This document shows, one piece after another, positions 45,251 to 55,633 of a stretch of 64,000 nt of DNA; position 1 is the stretch's first letter; the number at the start of each line of letters is the position of its first letter. The stretch spans positions 31,024,674 to 31,088,673 of the forward strand of contig CM055111.1 of the NCBI GenBank assembly GCA_029204225.1, read 5' to 3'. The notes beneath the pieces were generated by a model that was not told the origin of the DNA, searched no databases, and worked only from the letters and a program-made list of their open reading frames with translations. The stretch comes from Diphasiastrum complanatum (lineage: Eukaryota > Streptophyta > Lycopodiopsida > Lycopodiales > Lycopodiaceae). Both the position numbers and the translations under genes were made by a program.

Positions 45251-46170
45251 CTTTGATGCATCTGATTACTTTTTTGTTTTAGCTAATCATGACGTTGTAT
45301 CATCTACATTTGGATATTCCTACTGATTTGGCACCTTTGCAGATAAGAGGAGGCAAAGGAATTCAAATATCTGCTGAGGATCATTCTCATTATAGGGTAG
45401 AAGTAAAGAAGAATTTGTATTTGTGGACAAATGGAACATTATATCCTCAAGATCCAAGCACTTTGACATTTCCCACATTCTCTTCAATAACTCATTTAGT
45501 TACATGGATATGCAATGGGCATACTGGATTACTAGGATATTTTGAGAGATTGAAGAACCATGGAAAACAACTTTATATGAATAAAATTCACTTTTGTAGA
45601 ATGTGAGCTAATATGGATATCCTCTTATTGTCAGAACAGAAATTGTCTTCTCCAAAAGACCTTAGAGGAAAATGAACGACTTAAAAGAAATAATGAATCA
45701 TTACAGAAGATAAAAATTGATATCAAATCAAAACTAGAGCAAATGCAATCAATTTTACAATCTATTCGAATGGAAAACTTACAATTACTGAAGGATGTGG
45801 AATTGGCTAGAAAGAAGGCTGGAAATAAGAAGCAAAAGCGACAAAGTTGCAAGGATATTCAAACACTATCAAAAGGAGGTTATTGAAATAGAAGGATTCA
45901 TGCATTCAAGTAAGCACATTCTGAATTTGTAACTTGATCAATGACATATGGATCTATTTTAGCTATGGTGATATTCTGCTAACTATCTATCTTTTTGCAG
46001 ATCTCCATTAGTAGCTCCTCGAAATATTAAGGACAATGCTTCACTAGGAATGTTGTTGGGCTCAATATTGATAGGCAAATCCATTGAGTGTATCATGATG
46101 AACAATAGGAGTTCAAATGTAAAGTGCAAAATAATGGAGTTTTTTATGGTGGACATTCAATGTTTTTAGA
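45251..46170 (+). pseudogene. Unrecognised split gene with coiled coil, frameshifted
   Basis: After an acceptor-like TTGTTTTAG (ends about 45283), ATG 45289 opens a 105-codon frame (LYHLHLDIPTDLAPL, NGTLYPQDPSTLTFPTFSS, HTGLLGYFERLKNHG). Near 45598 the sense continues in another frame: ECELIWISSYC, then LQKTLEENERLKRNNESLQK and a Glu/Lys/Leu-rich stretch that should form a coiled coil. A second frame change near 45835 leads to FKHYQKEVIEIEGFMHS, ending at a GTAAGC donor (45910). A CTTTTTGCAG acceptor (46000) precedes SPLVAPRNIKDNASLGMLLG and IGKSIECIMMNN, to TAG at about 46168. I do not recognise the family. Exon signals and clear coding text suggest a decayed host gene or a transposon-borne gene. 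Confidence 0.5.
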
Positions 46171-46603
46171 TAAGACTATAGTCTAGGATGCTTGTGATTT
46201 TGCAGGTATTAGCAGGGAAGCATATGCAACAATATTTAAATTATATTGATCGAAGAACAGAATGTGCCTACTATAGCAATCACATTAATGACCTTGAGTA
46301 AAAAAGGGATTGAGAACAATTTACACATGAGCATAGAAGAAGGTTTTAGCATCAAAGGCACGACAAAACAATATGGAACAAAACAAGCAAATTCGTGTTT
46401 TTTTTTTTTACGTTTTTCAACGCAGACAAGGTCTTTATGCAAGGAACAATTTTTAGGTTAGTGTTTGTTTAATTGACCTAACTCTTGAGAATGACTCGCA
46501 AGACCTTAGCAAGCTATCAATTTTCTTGGAAAATTGAACATCAATTGACGAATGTTAATTTCACTGAACTTATGGAATTTTTCGTTGATCAGAGTTGTTG
46601 TTT

Positions 46604-46772
46604 GCACGTTCATTTTTGTCTGATGCCAACAACTATTAGTTACTCTTCGCCACAGATTTAATTACACTAGAATTTGTACCTTTGGTGACGTTACTAAATT
46701 TCCTTTCCATCGCTCATTTGTGTTATTTTTGTGTACCATATTTTGCACGTGCATTTTTGTCTGATGCCAACT
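46604..46772. repeat. Short direct repeat
   Basis: TTGCACGT(T/G)CATTTTTGTCTGATGCCAAC occurs near 46602 and 46743, about 141 bases apart. The stretch between has no gene. 46171-46850 otherwise shows nothing I can name. Confidence 0.7.
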
Positions 46773-46849
46773 ATTTGTGTTATTTTTGTCTCACAACTTA
46801 TTTTCATTATTATCAGGCAGCCATTGATTGAGAGCATATCATTATCCAA

Positions 46850-47196
46850 TCATGGTGTTTCAAGTTTAGACACCTTGTGTCATTCATGACAAGCCCTTAT
46901 TACGACTTTCACATAGATGAATTTCATAGTTGTCCATGTAAGTTCACATACGAAATGGGGAGAGGTCTTTCGCGAAGATGAGGACTCTTCATAATTGTGT
47001 TCGGCAATCTAATCTTTATATCACAAGTGGCTACACGTTAACCATCTACATAGATGAAGGTGCCTTAAAAACGATTAAAGCACAAAAAACTCAAAGGGAA
47101 AAAATGCGAAGGTCTGAAACATGTAATCGGCCTTCGGTTTTCAGGATGCTTATTACTTGAACGATTTGTTTAAGGCTGAGCATAAGAAATCTAACA
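46850..47196 (-). repeat. 3' LTR end of a short copia element
   Basis: Ends ...AAATCTAACA at 47196, followed by a CTCCCCCTTAAT polypurine tract (minus-strand ATTAAGGGGGAG). The left limit is not defined. Related to the decayed stretch at 17561-17834. Confidence 0.6.
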
Positions 47197-48287
47197 CTCC
47201 CCCTTAATGTGGATCCTAAAAAACCTTGATTTTCAGATTTAACATATCGTTAAACCTGAGATGTTGCTTCTTTGATAGAGCCTTTGAGTTGAATCTTTCA
47301 CACGGTCCACAGACATTTGAGTGAACAAGCTCAAGGATGTCCTTGGCTCTCCTCCCTTCATGTACAAACGGACTTTGATGTTGCTTACCCTTCTGACAGA
47401 CTTCACATAAGTTGGACTCTGGACTTGTGATCTTCAGACCACTTACTAGCTCTTTTCTGCTCATGTCGTAGAGACTCCTCATACTCAAATGATACATTCT
47501 TCTATGCCAGAGATGATTTTCATTTTCAGATGCATTCAATATGGTATCGTAGCTGCTGAAAATTTTAGCCAGGTAAAGATTACCTTGTCTTGATCCAAAA
47601 GTCAATAACTTGTTTGATTTTTGCTTGATAATTCGGCATACATTCCCATCAATTAGCACTCGTATTCCGAGATCCACTATCCTCGATACGGAGAGAAGGT
47701 CTCTTCTCGGTGCAGGTACATAGAGTGCTCCTTGGAGCTCTACATGCCTCGATAGTGTACGTAGCTGTAGAGTTCTGATGCCTTCGACATTGTGTCTGCT
47801 CCCATCACTCAGTAGCATTGTTCTTGTATTGTCAAGTGTTCTGTATTTGATCAAGATGTTCATGTTATACGTTATGTGTGATGTAGGTCCTGAGTTGATC
47901 ACTATATCTTAGTCGTGCTCCATATAACTGATTGACTCTTCATCGACTATCGTGAAGGCATTGTCGCTCTTTTTAGCATCCTTAGATGATTATGCAAAAA
48001 CTGCTCTTTCTTCTTGAGTGTGTGCAATGTATTGTCAGGTTGAACCAACATTTGTCTACTATGTGTCCTGATTTGTGACAGTGATTGTAGGTAGAAGCTT
48101 CTTTGTTGTAGTTGCCTCTTGTTGAAGACTTTGGTTGAGTCTTGTCGATAATGGGGGACACGATGATCTCCATTGCATTTTGATCTTGAACTTATGATAC
48201 GCGATAATTTGCGCCATCACGATTGATTGCAATCCTAGCCTAAATTGTAGTAGTCATAATGTATCTAGTTATTCTGCTCTGATACCA
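47197..48287 (-). mobile_element. Very short copia derivative (protease/pre-integrase only)
   Basis: The whole internal part is about 1.1 kb, from a primer site (48276-48287, perfect minus-strand TGGTATCAGAGC) to a polypurine tract (47197-47208). It holds a knuckle remnant (YNHCHKSGHIVDKC), the protease with DSG changed to NSG (INSGPTSHIT), then LQGALYVPAPRRDLLSVSRI, LWHRRMYHLSMRSLYDM, CEVCQKGKQHQSPFVHEG and LVHSNVCGPCE, where integrase begins and stops. No core integrase, RT or RNase H. The + strand fragment at 40599-41340 is the same family. Confidence 0.85.
47216..48175 (-). pseudogene. pol: Copia protease/pre-integrase fragment
   Basis: The main frame runs 47902-47216 and has Asn in place of the catalytic Asp of the protease, and Asn for the first integrase Asp (LVHSNVCGP). 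The Gag end lies in a separate frame at 48173-47982. After CGPCE the text turns into unrelated residues and ends at 47216, beside the polypurine tract. Both catalytic changes mean the product, if made, would be inactive. Confidence 0.85.
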
Positions 48288-48660
48288 TGTTTGAGAACCC
48301 CAGATGGACTACGATGCTTAGTTGTGTGTGCCTATTCTTAGCAAAAGTGTGCTACATGATACATTCAATTGTAGGAATTAAACACACATCTATCAATCAT
48401 AGACATTGCAACAATCAATCAAACAATGACAGATGTAACACATAGATTTCAGTTGAAAAAACATAGTTTGTTTTGTATTTGATTTTCTTTCAAAGTAAGT
48501 CAGTAGTGTGTCGCTCATTGGTGGCTTGATGCTTATCTCACAAATCTATATTCTGCTTCTTGAAGATGCTTCTACTTCTTATGTTCTATTGATTTTGATC
48601 TATACTTATGTCCCATCAGGTGGGATTACAATACATCTTAACTAATCATTATAAGAGAGC
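48288..48660 (-). repeat. 5' LTR of the short copia derivative
   Basis: Starts TGTTTGAGAACCCC next to the primer site. The outer end is uncertain and placed before the next copia fragment at about 48665. Confidence 0.55.
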
Positions 48661-48664
48661 TTTA

Positions 48665-49053
48665 ATTGAAACTCGAAATTAGAAATAAAAGGACTTCTAG
48701 CAGGCTTGCTGATAATACAGCTTTTACATGGAGAAGCTAGCTTGCTAACAAAAGGAAGATCTTGCACTAGATTCTGAGTCGACATTTGCTGAATACTATT
48801 GAAGTTTAGATGGCCTGACTTGAAATGCCAAAACCTATCAGTTGATTCAGAATTCTATGTATGGAGAGCTTGGTTGTTTGTCGAATAATAGTGACTAAGC
48901 TTGTAGGTCATCTGCTTTGGACTTTGCCTCTGCACCTATGACAGCTTCATACAATTTCGTAGCCATTAGCATAGTCTTCATCTTAAATTTCCAAAGATGA
49001 TAGGTGGATCCATCAAGCTTTTCCATGATGGAACCAATATTACTTTGGAAATC
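48665..49053 (-). pseudogene. Copia fragment: Gag start joined to pre-integrase
   Basis: From 49053 a Gag opening (MDFQSNIGSIMEKLDGSTYH, LWKFKMKTML) runs to about 48915. There, after an internal deletion, it joins sequence closely matching the pre-integrase region of the element at 15540-15790 (same family), through the finger and up to ARSPF-type text at 48690. Everything after that is missing. The deletion removes the knuckle, the protease and the integrase core. Confidence 0.8.
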
Positions 49054-49196
49054 CATGTGGAAGTTAGTCTAGGTGACAATAATAACTATGAAGACTTGAG
49101 AACAAAAATCTAATGCTATTTACTAGACAAGAAGACAATTATTCTATCGGGTGATAGAACCAAGTTATGTGGGAAGCTTATCAATCTATAACGATG

Positions 49197-50079
49197 GCTT
49201 TGATACCATGTCGGGATTCGAAGAGGAGAATCCTCAATGCGTGCACTACGTGGATCACAATGTATTATGCAAACAAACACAAAGAATCTATTTTTGTTGT
49301 GGAAGCAGAAGAGCAGACAGTCAGAAAAAGCAATTCAAAAAGTTAGACAGAAAATAAGAGATAGCAAAGCATGCATCACTTACAAAGGTCTGTACGCAAC
49401 AACAAGACAATAGTCGATTCAGATTGATGTGTGTGAAAATACAATTCAGATGGATGTTGTGAGCACAAGACAATTGCGGACGAAACCACATGCTGAAAAA
49501 ACTAACTCCGCTCTATAAACACTATGAGCTTATTACTGACAATTAGTCTGAAAGGTATAATTGATGCGTGAAAGCATCTACTATGTCTGTTTCTAAGAAT
49601 TAAGGTATATTGTGGTCTAGTATATTGTTGATAGATTACAATTATCATCTAGATACAATTTACAATTGTGTAGATGTATGTAAAGAAAGTGGCATGGAGT
49701 CGTTGCACCGTCTGGAGTAGATAATGGCAGCTACTGCCATTTTCCAAGTAGTTGCACAATACAAGAACTAGGCATCAGAAGGCTTCGACTATTTGGAGTC
49801 AAGTGTGTCATTGCCGATAGTCGATAAAGTCGAGACAATCATTTTGTCGATCGTCAACGATAGTCAAAGAAATCGGACTTCCTCGGTAGTTTCGACGATA
49901 GTCGATAGAGTCAGTCTTTCTTTGACAAGTTGGCCTTTCTCGACAAGTCGGTTTCCATTCTAATGTCCGCCTTCGATAATAGAGTGCTTCTGGAGACTAT
50001 GTGACAACAATGCATGCAAAACTACATCAATGTGAATGGAACTAGATTAACATGGAATTTAGGAGAAATAAATCCAACA
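49197..50079 (-). mobile_element. Primer site and 5' LTR of the 48.7-kb copia fragment
   Basis: Minus-strand TGGTATCAAAGC (49197-49208; one base off TGGTATCAGAGC) adjoins TGTCGGGATTCG at 49209. An end at CCAACA (50079) would give 871 bp. The interior has many GTCGATA/CGATAGTCGA words at about 49795-49965. The 60-odd-codon + strand frame here is a shadow. Confidence 0.6.
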
Positions 50080-50410
50080 CTCTTGATGATCTTCTAGGAG
50101 ATAAATGAGGTTGTTGATTATACTGGTGCTGCTGAGCTACAATATCTTCTTTTGATTCATTGTTAATAACCTATTCATCTGGTGTAGACGATCTTGGACC
50201 TTTTACAGGATCAGTCGAGCCAAGAATAGAAATGTTTGATACTTTGGGAGTGTTTGACAATTCTACTATATGAGCTTTGCCTAGTTCCCATTATTTGTGC
50301 ATACCCTTTAGCTACCAGTATTGACTTAGATCTCTCTTTCCCATTAGGCTTCCTTCTAGTAGGTGACTACCAAACCGAATGCATTGTTTCGCTTGATTGA
50401 TTGCGACTTT
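50080..50410 (-). pseudogene. Copia integrase-RT linker fragment
   Basis: Minus strand near 50330 reads ILVAKGYAQIMGT (like the RT block KARLVAKG) in a decayed setting. Toward 50100 it reads HQYNQQPHLSPRRSSRVL, resembling the proline/arginine linker between integrase and RT. Order and stops suggest a scrambled, old fragment. Confidence 0.4.
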
Positions 50411-50984
50411 TTCTTTCATCTATCTCCCAGTAGCTTGATTGTCTCATTAACAAATAGTACCAAAATATGTTCAAAGCTCATATATTTTGTTTTATTTTGT
50501 TTTCCTTGAGCTAGACAATTGTACTTATTATGTTTTTGTAAAAAATATAATGGATAAATAAGTCTTCACTAGTGATACCTAATCTTTATCTGATTATCAT
50601 TTTGTGATTGTGTTTTCTTTTGCAAGACATATAAAAAAATGTCTTCCATAACTACAACAAGGCGGGCGATTTTCAGCACTCTTTTTGAGCTTTTTTTTAG
50701 ATAGAATTTAAAACAAGGCGTGGGGGTAGTGGAAAGCTCGAGAGTCAAGTCCACTTTTTGGCCTCAATATAAGCCTCACAAGCTATAACATTTTTTTTCA
50801 AAGACTTACAGAGAGGGTTATATAGAGGCTTATAGAGAGGGCTATAAACTTGAGGTTTATAGAGAGGATCAAGCAGGCCAAGAGGCTTTTCAGAATACGC
50901 TACTCACCGAGGGTAACCATGACTGATGAAAAAAAGGGCCCTCGGTATAAATCATAGTATGTTATAGACTGTAAATGGAGAGCA
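50411..50984. other. No gene; short GAGAGGGTTATA repeats
   Basis: Words such as CTTATAGAGAGGG(T/C)TATA and GGTTTATAGAGAGG recur at 50805-50865. No coding text I can support. Confidence 0.5.
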
Positions 50985-51930
50985 CGGCAAGCCAACATTG
51001 CCAATAAGAAGGAAGACACTATTGCAAGTGATGGAGAGGGATCTCTTATGGTCTCTAGTTTCTCATCTATTCCTTTCAAGAAGGACGGCCTATGGTATAT
51101 TGATAGTGGAGCCTCTTCACATATGTGTAGCTCCAAGGACTCTTTCTCTTCTATTGCACCTTATGATGGAGTCAAGAAATCAATATACACTGCAAATGAT
51201 TTTGAATGTCCTATTGAAGGCATAGGGAACATTCCCTTGAAGCTTGCATCCTCTAAAGTTCTTTCTCTCTCTAAAGTTCTTTATGTACCTAAGCTTACCA
51301 AGAATCTTATTAGTGTTGACCAATTGCTTGATAATGGCCTTGATGTAAAATTCAATGTTGATACTTGCACTATCAAGAAGAATGATGAGATACTTGCATT
51401 AGGATCTAGATTTGGTGGCATCTATAAACTAGATCCAAATGAGTATGTGAATGCTTGTAATGTTGCTCTTGTGAACAAGCTCTCTATGGAGGAATTATGG
51501 CATAGGAGGTTGGGACATCCCAACTACAAATCCATGCTCTCTATGATCAAAGAAGCCAAAGCTATTGGCTTGCCAAAGTCACTCTCCAAGAAGATCAAGC
51601 CTTGTGAGGCTTGTGCTATTGCTAAATCTCACAAAAAGCCTTTTACAAGATCTTCTATCAAAAGCAAGCATCCTTTGGAGTTAATCCACTCGGATGTGCA
51701 TTTCTCATCAACTACAAGCAAGGGAGGAGCCACTTGTTTTGTTACTTTCATTGATGATTACACAAGATTCACTTGGATATATCTTCTTGCTTCTAAATCT
51801 ATGGTGCTTGATCATTTCCTTATTTTCAAAGCTTATGTAGAGAAGCAATTCTCATTCAAGATTTAAGCTCTTAGACGTGATGGAGGTGGTGAATATATCT
51901 CCAATAAATTTCAAGATTTTTGTGAGCTCC
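50985..51930 (+). pseudogene. pol: Copia fragment: protease to integrase core
   Basis: The + strand frame starts ASDGEGSLMVSSFSS, then protease [28 protein letters not shown], finger LWHRRLGHPNYKS...CEACAIAKSHKKPF, and integrase PLELIHSDVHFSS (Asp) and FVTFIDDYTRFTWIYLL. A TAA at 51866 interrupts. The second Asp (RRDGGGEY) follows, and the text stops after FCELH at about 51925, before the catalytic Glu. Same family as the element at 58558-64000 but on the opposite strand. It passes abruptly into gypsy integrase sequence. Confidence 0.9.
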
Positions 51931-51934
51931 ATGT

Positions 51935-52300
51935 CAGAGAATGGGCAAACCAGCAAGATCGACTAATTGGCCATTGGTACCAATCTTACCATTGGCACCA
52001 TTTGAAAAATGGGGTATCGATTTTGTGGGGCCAATTAAACTAGCTACAAGACACAAGAACACTGATATATATTAATAGCAACAGACTATTGCACAAAAAT
52101 GGTCGAAACTGAACTTATGAAGAAAAATATGACAATAGACATATGAAATTTCCTGGAAAATTAAATACAAGATGGATGGGGCCTTATAAAGTTATTGAAG
52201 TATTTTTCAATAATTCGATCCAGCTAGCTGATCTTGAAGGAAATTTCCTTGATACAAGAGTAAATGGCTCTCGTGTCAAAAAGTATAATCAACCATAGAA
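51935..52300 (+). pseudogene. pol: Gypsy integrase remnants, core start and C-terminus
   Basis: LPLAPFEKWGIDFVGPIKLA (first catalytic Asp of a Tat/Athila-like integrase) is followed by stops. After an internal deletion comes the C-terminal part LNTRWMGPYKVIEVFFNNS and IQLADLEGNFLDTRVNGSRVKKY. The middle of the integrase is lost. A polypurine tract and LTR follow at 52456-52894, so this is the 3' end of a gypsy element into which the copia fragment was joined or inserted. Confidence 0.85.
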
Positions 52301-52455
52301 GTGATTTAAATAAACCCTTGGTTTTATGTAAGCAATTTCAAATATATGCTTTTCCAAGAGAATATCGTTTTTTTCTTATTTATTTATTTATTTATTTATT
52401 ATTATTATTATTCTATATCTTATCCTCTTCTCAGTCAACAAGGACGTTTTCCTAT

Positions 52456-52894
52456 TTGAGGGGGAGGAGAGATATTTTATAGGTGTTAGAATCTTTTTAG
52501 GATGAATTTGTTAAGGTCGAAAACATGTCCTTAAGATTCATAACGATCGAAAATATCCGATCTGACGGACTTGTTCGAAAATATTTGAACCAATTCGATT
52601 GGATCCAGGGTCGAACATGCCAGGAAAATTTCGAACCTTGATAATTTTCAACCCTTTGAAAAAGAAACGATCTTTCATATTTTCCAATTATACGGTTGGC
52701 GTACACCTGCCATTAATTTTTTTGACGGTTATTGCAACAACAATATCTTTTGTCCTTGGCTGACGTCATCCAATTTAAGAGTGATTTATTCTCATTTACT
52801 TGTCATATCAGTCACTTTTTCTCTTTTCCATAGCATATTCCGCGAGCAGTTTTTAGACTTCTAGATTTTCTGATTCTATTGTTCTATTGCAAAA
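52456..52894 (+). repeat. Gypsy polypurine tract and 3' LTR, interrupted
   Basis: TTGAGGGGGAGGAGAGA at 52457-52473 is the polypurine tract. The LTR that follows (start near 52473-52484) is cut at 52894 by the non-autonomous element and seems to continue at 58497 (CTTCTATCTCTGTTCTACAAA) up to about 58557. Confidence 0.7.
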
Positions 52895-53916
52895 TGTGAA
52901 AAAAGTGGATCTTGAATGGATCCAAACTCCCAAAATACTTGGCTAAGATCTTTGCACAACAAGCTACAAAAGCTAGAAATGGCAAAGCATCCCAATGCTA
53001 CCTTTGATACACATGAACTTGACAAAGCATTCAAGAGACAAAAGAAGCTAATAAAAGGTACTGATGGCAGCCAAAAACAACAACATACCAGCCATACAAT
53101 AGCAGCCTACCACTTTTGGAAACCTCTTAAGATCATACACAAAAGCACATCATCTATATACTGCATTGGTGGCCCACAATGGAAGAAAAAACTCTAGAGC
53201 CCCGCGAAGAACCAGTAGGGCAAATAAATGGAGAACGAGCAAGCTTTGAACAAACCCAAATATGTTATTACTTTACGTGATTAATAAGGTACGAATCTTT
53301 CAAAACCTAAGAATTGAACCTAGGTAAGAGTACAGCACTAATGGCAATGTGGGCAGTACTCAAAGAAGGGCCATCCGTGACCTATCTCCCATGGAAGAAG
53401 GCAGAGGAAAATTAAGTGGTTGACTGATGCCAAGAAAATAGCAACCTAGAATAAAGTGTTAGATCCTTGTGCTTGGCAAGAGGTTGTGGTTGGCATTTTA
53501 TTTAGATCTTGTTGGCAGGGCTCACGAGAGAATCATACTAGAACCAAAGAGATCTCAATGGAGGAAGAAACTGTGACAATGTTCTATTGATCTCTCTCAA
53601 CAATACAATAAGTCTCTCCAACCTGTTCTCCACAAATTTCAGCCTTATATAGGTGAGAGAGATGACTCTCTCTCCTCCCCCCAATTTTAGGGCACCAGTA
53701 GCCAAAAATAGCCTATTTTGGCCTATATGTCCAAATAACATGATTTTGGTGTCATTTTGAAGGTCCTGAAGTTTGAGACTTCTTCAATATGAAATATCTA
53801 CTAAAATAAAATTATCTAGGCCTCTTTCACACGTGTTAAAGGTTAGAGCCAAAACTATGTACAAAAATTGCCAATTTAGGCCTCAAACTAGCTAGGAAAT
53901 GTTGACAAGTTTCACA
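52895..53916 (-). repeat. 3' LTR of the non-autonomous element
   Basis: 1022 bp; about 370 longer than its partner because of an extra segment at roughly 53146-53553. That segment replaces some 35 bp of the other LTR and contains a B-box-like GGTTCAATTCT on the minus strand near 53318-53308. CACGTG is at 53829-53834. Confidence 0.88.
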
Positions 53917-53929
53917 CTCCCTCTTTAAC
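53917..53929 (-). promoter_or_regulatory. Polypurine tract of the non-autonomous element
   Basis: Minus strand AAAGAGGGAG directly before the LTR start TGTGAAACTTG. Confidence 0.8.
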
Positions 53930-54721
53930 TTAACTTGCTAGTTTTACAACACTAATTTTCTCCAACCTAAGAATGATCTCCATCATGATAATATATCTCT
54001 TATCAAGTGCTCTAATATTTACAATATGAAGTACAACATAATTGATATAGATAATAGTGTCCATATAGGATGCTTCACTATTTCCTACATCAATTTTATA
54101 TAGAATGGTGAACAAGATACATGTAAAAGAACATAGAATCATAATGAAAGGATTCCTCCATGTATCCACCTTTGAATTCTCTGTAAAACAGCAGCAAACA
54201 AGTTGTAAGTGAAAGTAACCAACAATTGTTTGCATGCCTCCTCCACATTCCACTATTCCCATAGTGAATGCACCATGTATCTCCATGAATGAACCTTCGT
54301 CATCACCTTGCCTTTGTAGATCTCCAATCCATGAAAGCCCTTGAGTGAATGATTGCTAAAATGATGCGTTCTCTGATCCATTTGATTGAGCAAAACCTAA
54401 ACTTGAAATACTTGAAGTATCTCCACAAGATATGCATACAACCCTTGATCCCACATTGTCAACAATTTGCCAATTTGCCAATACTAGGATGCTAGATCTT
54501 GAACTTTGCTCAAAAGTAAACATATTGACCACTTCAATATTTTTCAAGATTTGAATGAATGCATGTAATTTATCATAAAAACCAGCAATGACAACTATTC
54601 CATCTCCAAGATCCAAAGGATGCAAAACTATGGAACTAGTTTCATTGAATTTTGACAATTCCAACACATTGACATGACAATGTTCATACATGAGATTAAA
54701 CACGGTAGAGTAAAAGGACAC
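53930..54721 (-). CDS. Unrecognised ORF pair split by one TAG (non-autonomous element)
   Basis: From 54721 a frame of 121 codons (FNLMYEHCHVNVLELSKF, IVLHPLDLGDGIVVIAGFYD, SSRSSILVLANWQIVDNVG) ends in TAG at 54358-54356. The same frame is then open again for more than 140 codons to 53930 (QGLSWIGDLQRQGDDEGSF, MEIHGAFTMGIVECGGGMQ). The last part includes a hydrophobic stretch, FIMILCSFTCILFTILY, long enough for a membrane helix, though AT-rich DNA can mimic this. No domain known to me. The PLDLxDG motif is shared with the ORF at 55634-56062. Position is where RT/RNase H would lie. Coding status is uncertain. Confidence 0.35.
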
Positions 54722-55194
54722 TTCCTTGTTGCTCCAAGAACCTTACTTAAAACTTCAAGAACCTGTAAAAACAGATCCAAAATGCTTTGCCCATGTGGCT
54801 CCCCGTGGATGCTTTTGACTGGCTTCCAATTGTTACTTGCCTCTTGGTGTTGATGAAGCAATTCAAGATCAACATCTTGATCTTCCAATAAAACATCAAG
54901 GACTTTGCATTTATAAGAATCTTCAAATCTGAACCTCTGAAGATACTCCCTCTCAAACACATGATTAACATCCCACAAGATCTCATCATTGCTTGATTTC
55001 AACCTTTCACTATAGTTAGTGAAAACAATGTCACCATCATAAACCAAAAGATAGATTTTTACAATTCTATCCAACATGAAGTAGAATAGATGAAGTTGAG
55101 TATCAAACCTAATCAAACTAGCCCATTTTAGTTCAAACCAAACCTCAATGATCTCACCAATGAGATCTTCCTTGCCTTGAAGAAAAATTGCCAC
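54628..55194 (-). CDS. Unrecognised ORF, 188 codons (non-autonomous element)
   Basis: Open in a different frame from its neighbours: FLQGKEDLIGEIIEVWFELK, FDTQLHLFYFMLDRIVKIYL, then an acidic middle (VFEREYLQRFRFEDSYKCK, VLDVLLEDQDVDLELLHQHQ) and LDLFLQVLEVLSKVLG. Charged and hydrophobic residues alternate as in real proteins, more than in AT-rich noise. It has no catalytic motif of integrase or RT. Either a captured host fragment or a degenerate, fast-evolving element gene; I cannot name it. Confidence 0.35.
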   Translation of the reverse strand: MAIFLQGKEDLIGEIIEVWFELKWASLIRFDTQLHLFYFMLDRIVKIYLLVYDGDIVFTNYSERLKSSNDEILWDVNHVFEREYLQRFRFEDSYKCKVLDVLLEDQDVDLELLHQHQEASNNWKPVKSIHGEPHGQSILDLFLQVLEVLSKVLGATRKCPFTLPCLISCMNIVMSMCWNCQNSMKLVP

Positions 55195-55597
55195 TTGAGT
55201 TGCTCCATGTAGTCTTCTTCATCCAACCTTTTGCCATCTTGATCATGCATGCTCCACCACAATCATAGCATCCTTTCAGTTGATGAATAGATGTAAGATC
55301 CATGCCTTGGATCTTCCCAAGAGTCAGTCTTCCTTTGCCCTTTCCTTCACAAGACTCCCTCTTAATGATCACACCATAGAAGTTAGCAATCTCCCTCTTG
55401 ATAGTTGCATCATAAGAAATGGAAGAATCTTGAACATTAGAAGCCATGAAAAGAATACATAGTACCTTCAATATAAGAATGATTGAAGTACTTTCTCTTG
55501 TCAAACCTGTACTTTTAATCAATGATATAGGTAGTGATAATGAACCCTCACTATCATTCACAAAAGCATCATTCAAGGTACATCCTATTTTGAACAC
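55154..55597 (-). CDS. Unrecognised ORF, 147 codons (non-autonomous element)
   Basis: In the same frame as the ORF to its right, separated only by a TAG at 55636-55634. Text includes FKIGCTLNDAFVNDSEGS, CEGKGKGRLTLGKIQG, LTSIHQLKGCYDCGGACMIK and MAKGWMKKTTW. A CYDC pair with later Cys suggests a small metal-binding patch, but it fits no family I know. Ends in TGA after GRSHW, where the next ORF continues in a shifted frame, perhaps through an indel near 55190. Confidence 0.35.
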   Translation of the reverse strand: MFKIGCTLNDAFVNDSEGSLSLPISLIKSTGLTRESTSIILILKVLCILFMASNVQDSSISYDATIKREIANFYGVIIKRESCEGKGKGRLTLGKIQGMDLTSIHQLKGCYDCGGACMIKMAKGWMKKTTWSNSSGNFSSRQGRSHW

Positions 55598-55633
55598 TTC
55601 ACATTCATCTCTCCCTTTTGACTTGAGATCTTC

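Noticed and set aside
53930..54290. An envelope-like protein because of the hydrophobic stretch
   Set aside because: A single Ile/Leu/Phe-rich run in AT-rich DNA is weak evidence; there is no signal peptide, cleavage site or second membrane segment.
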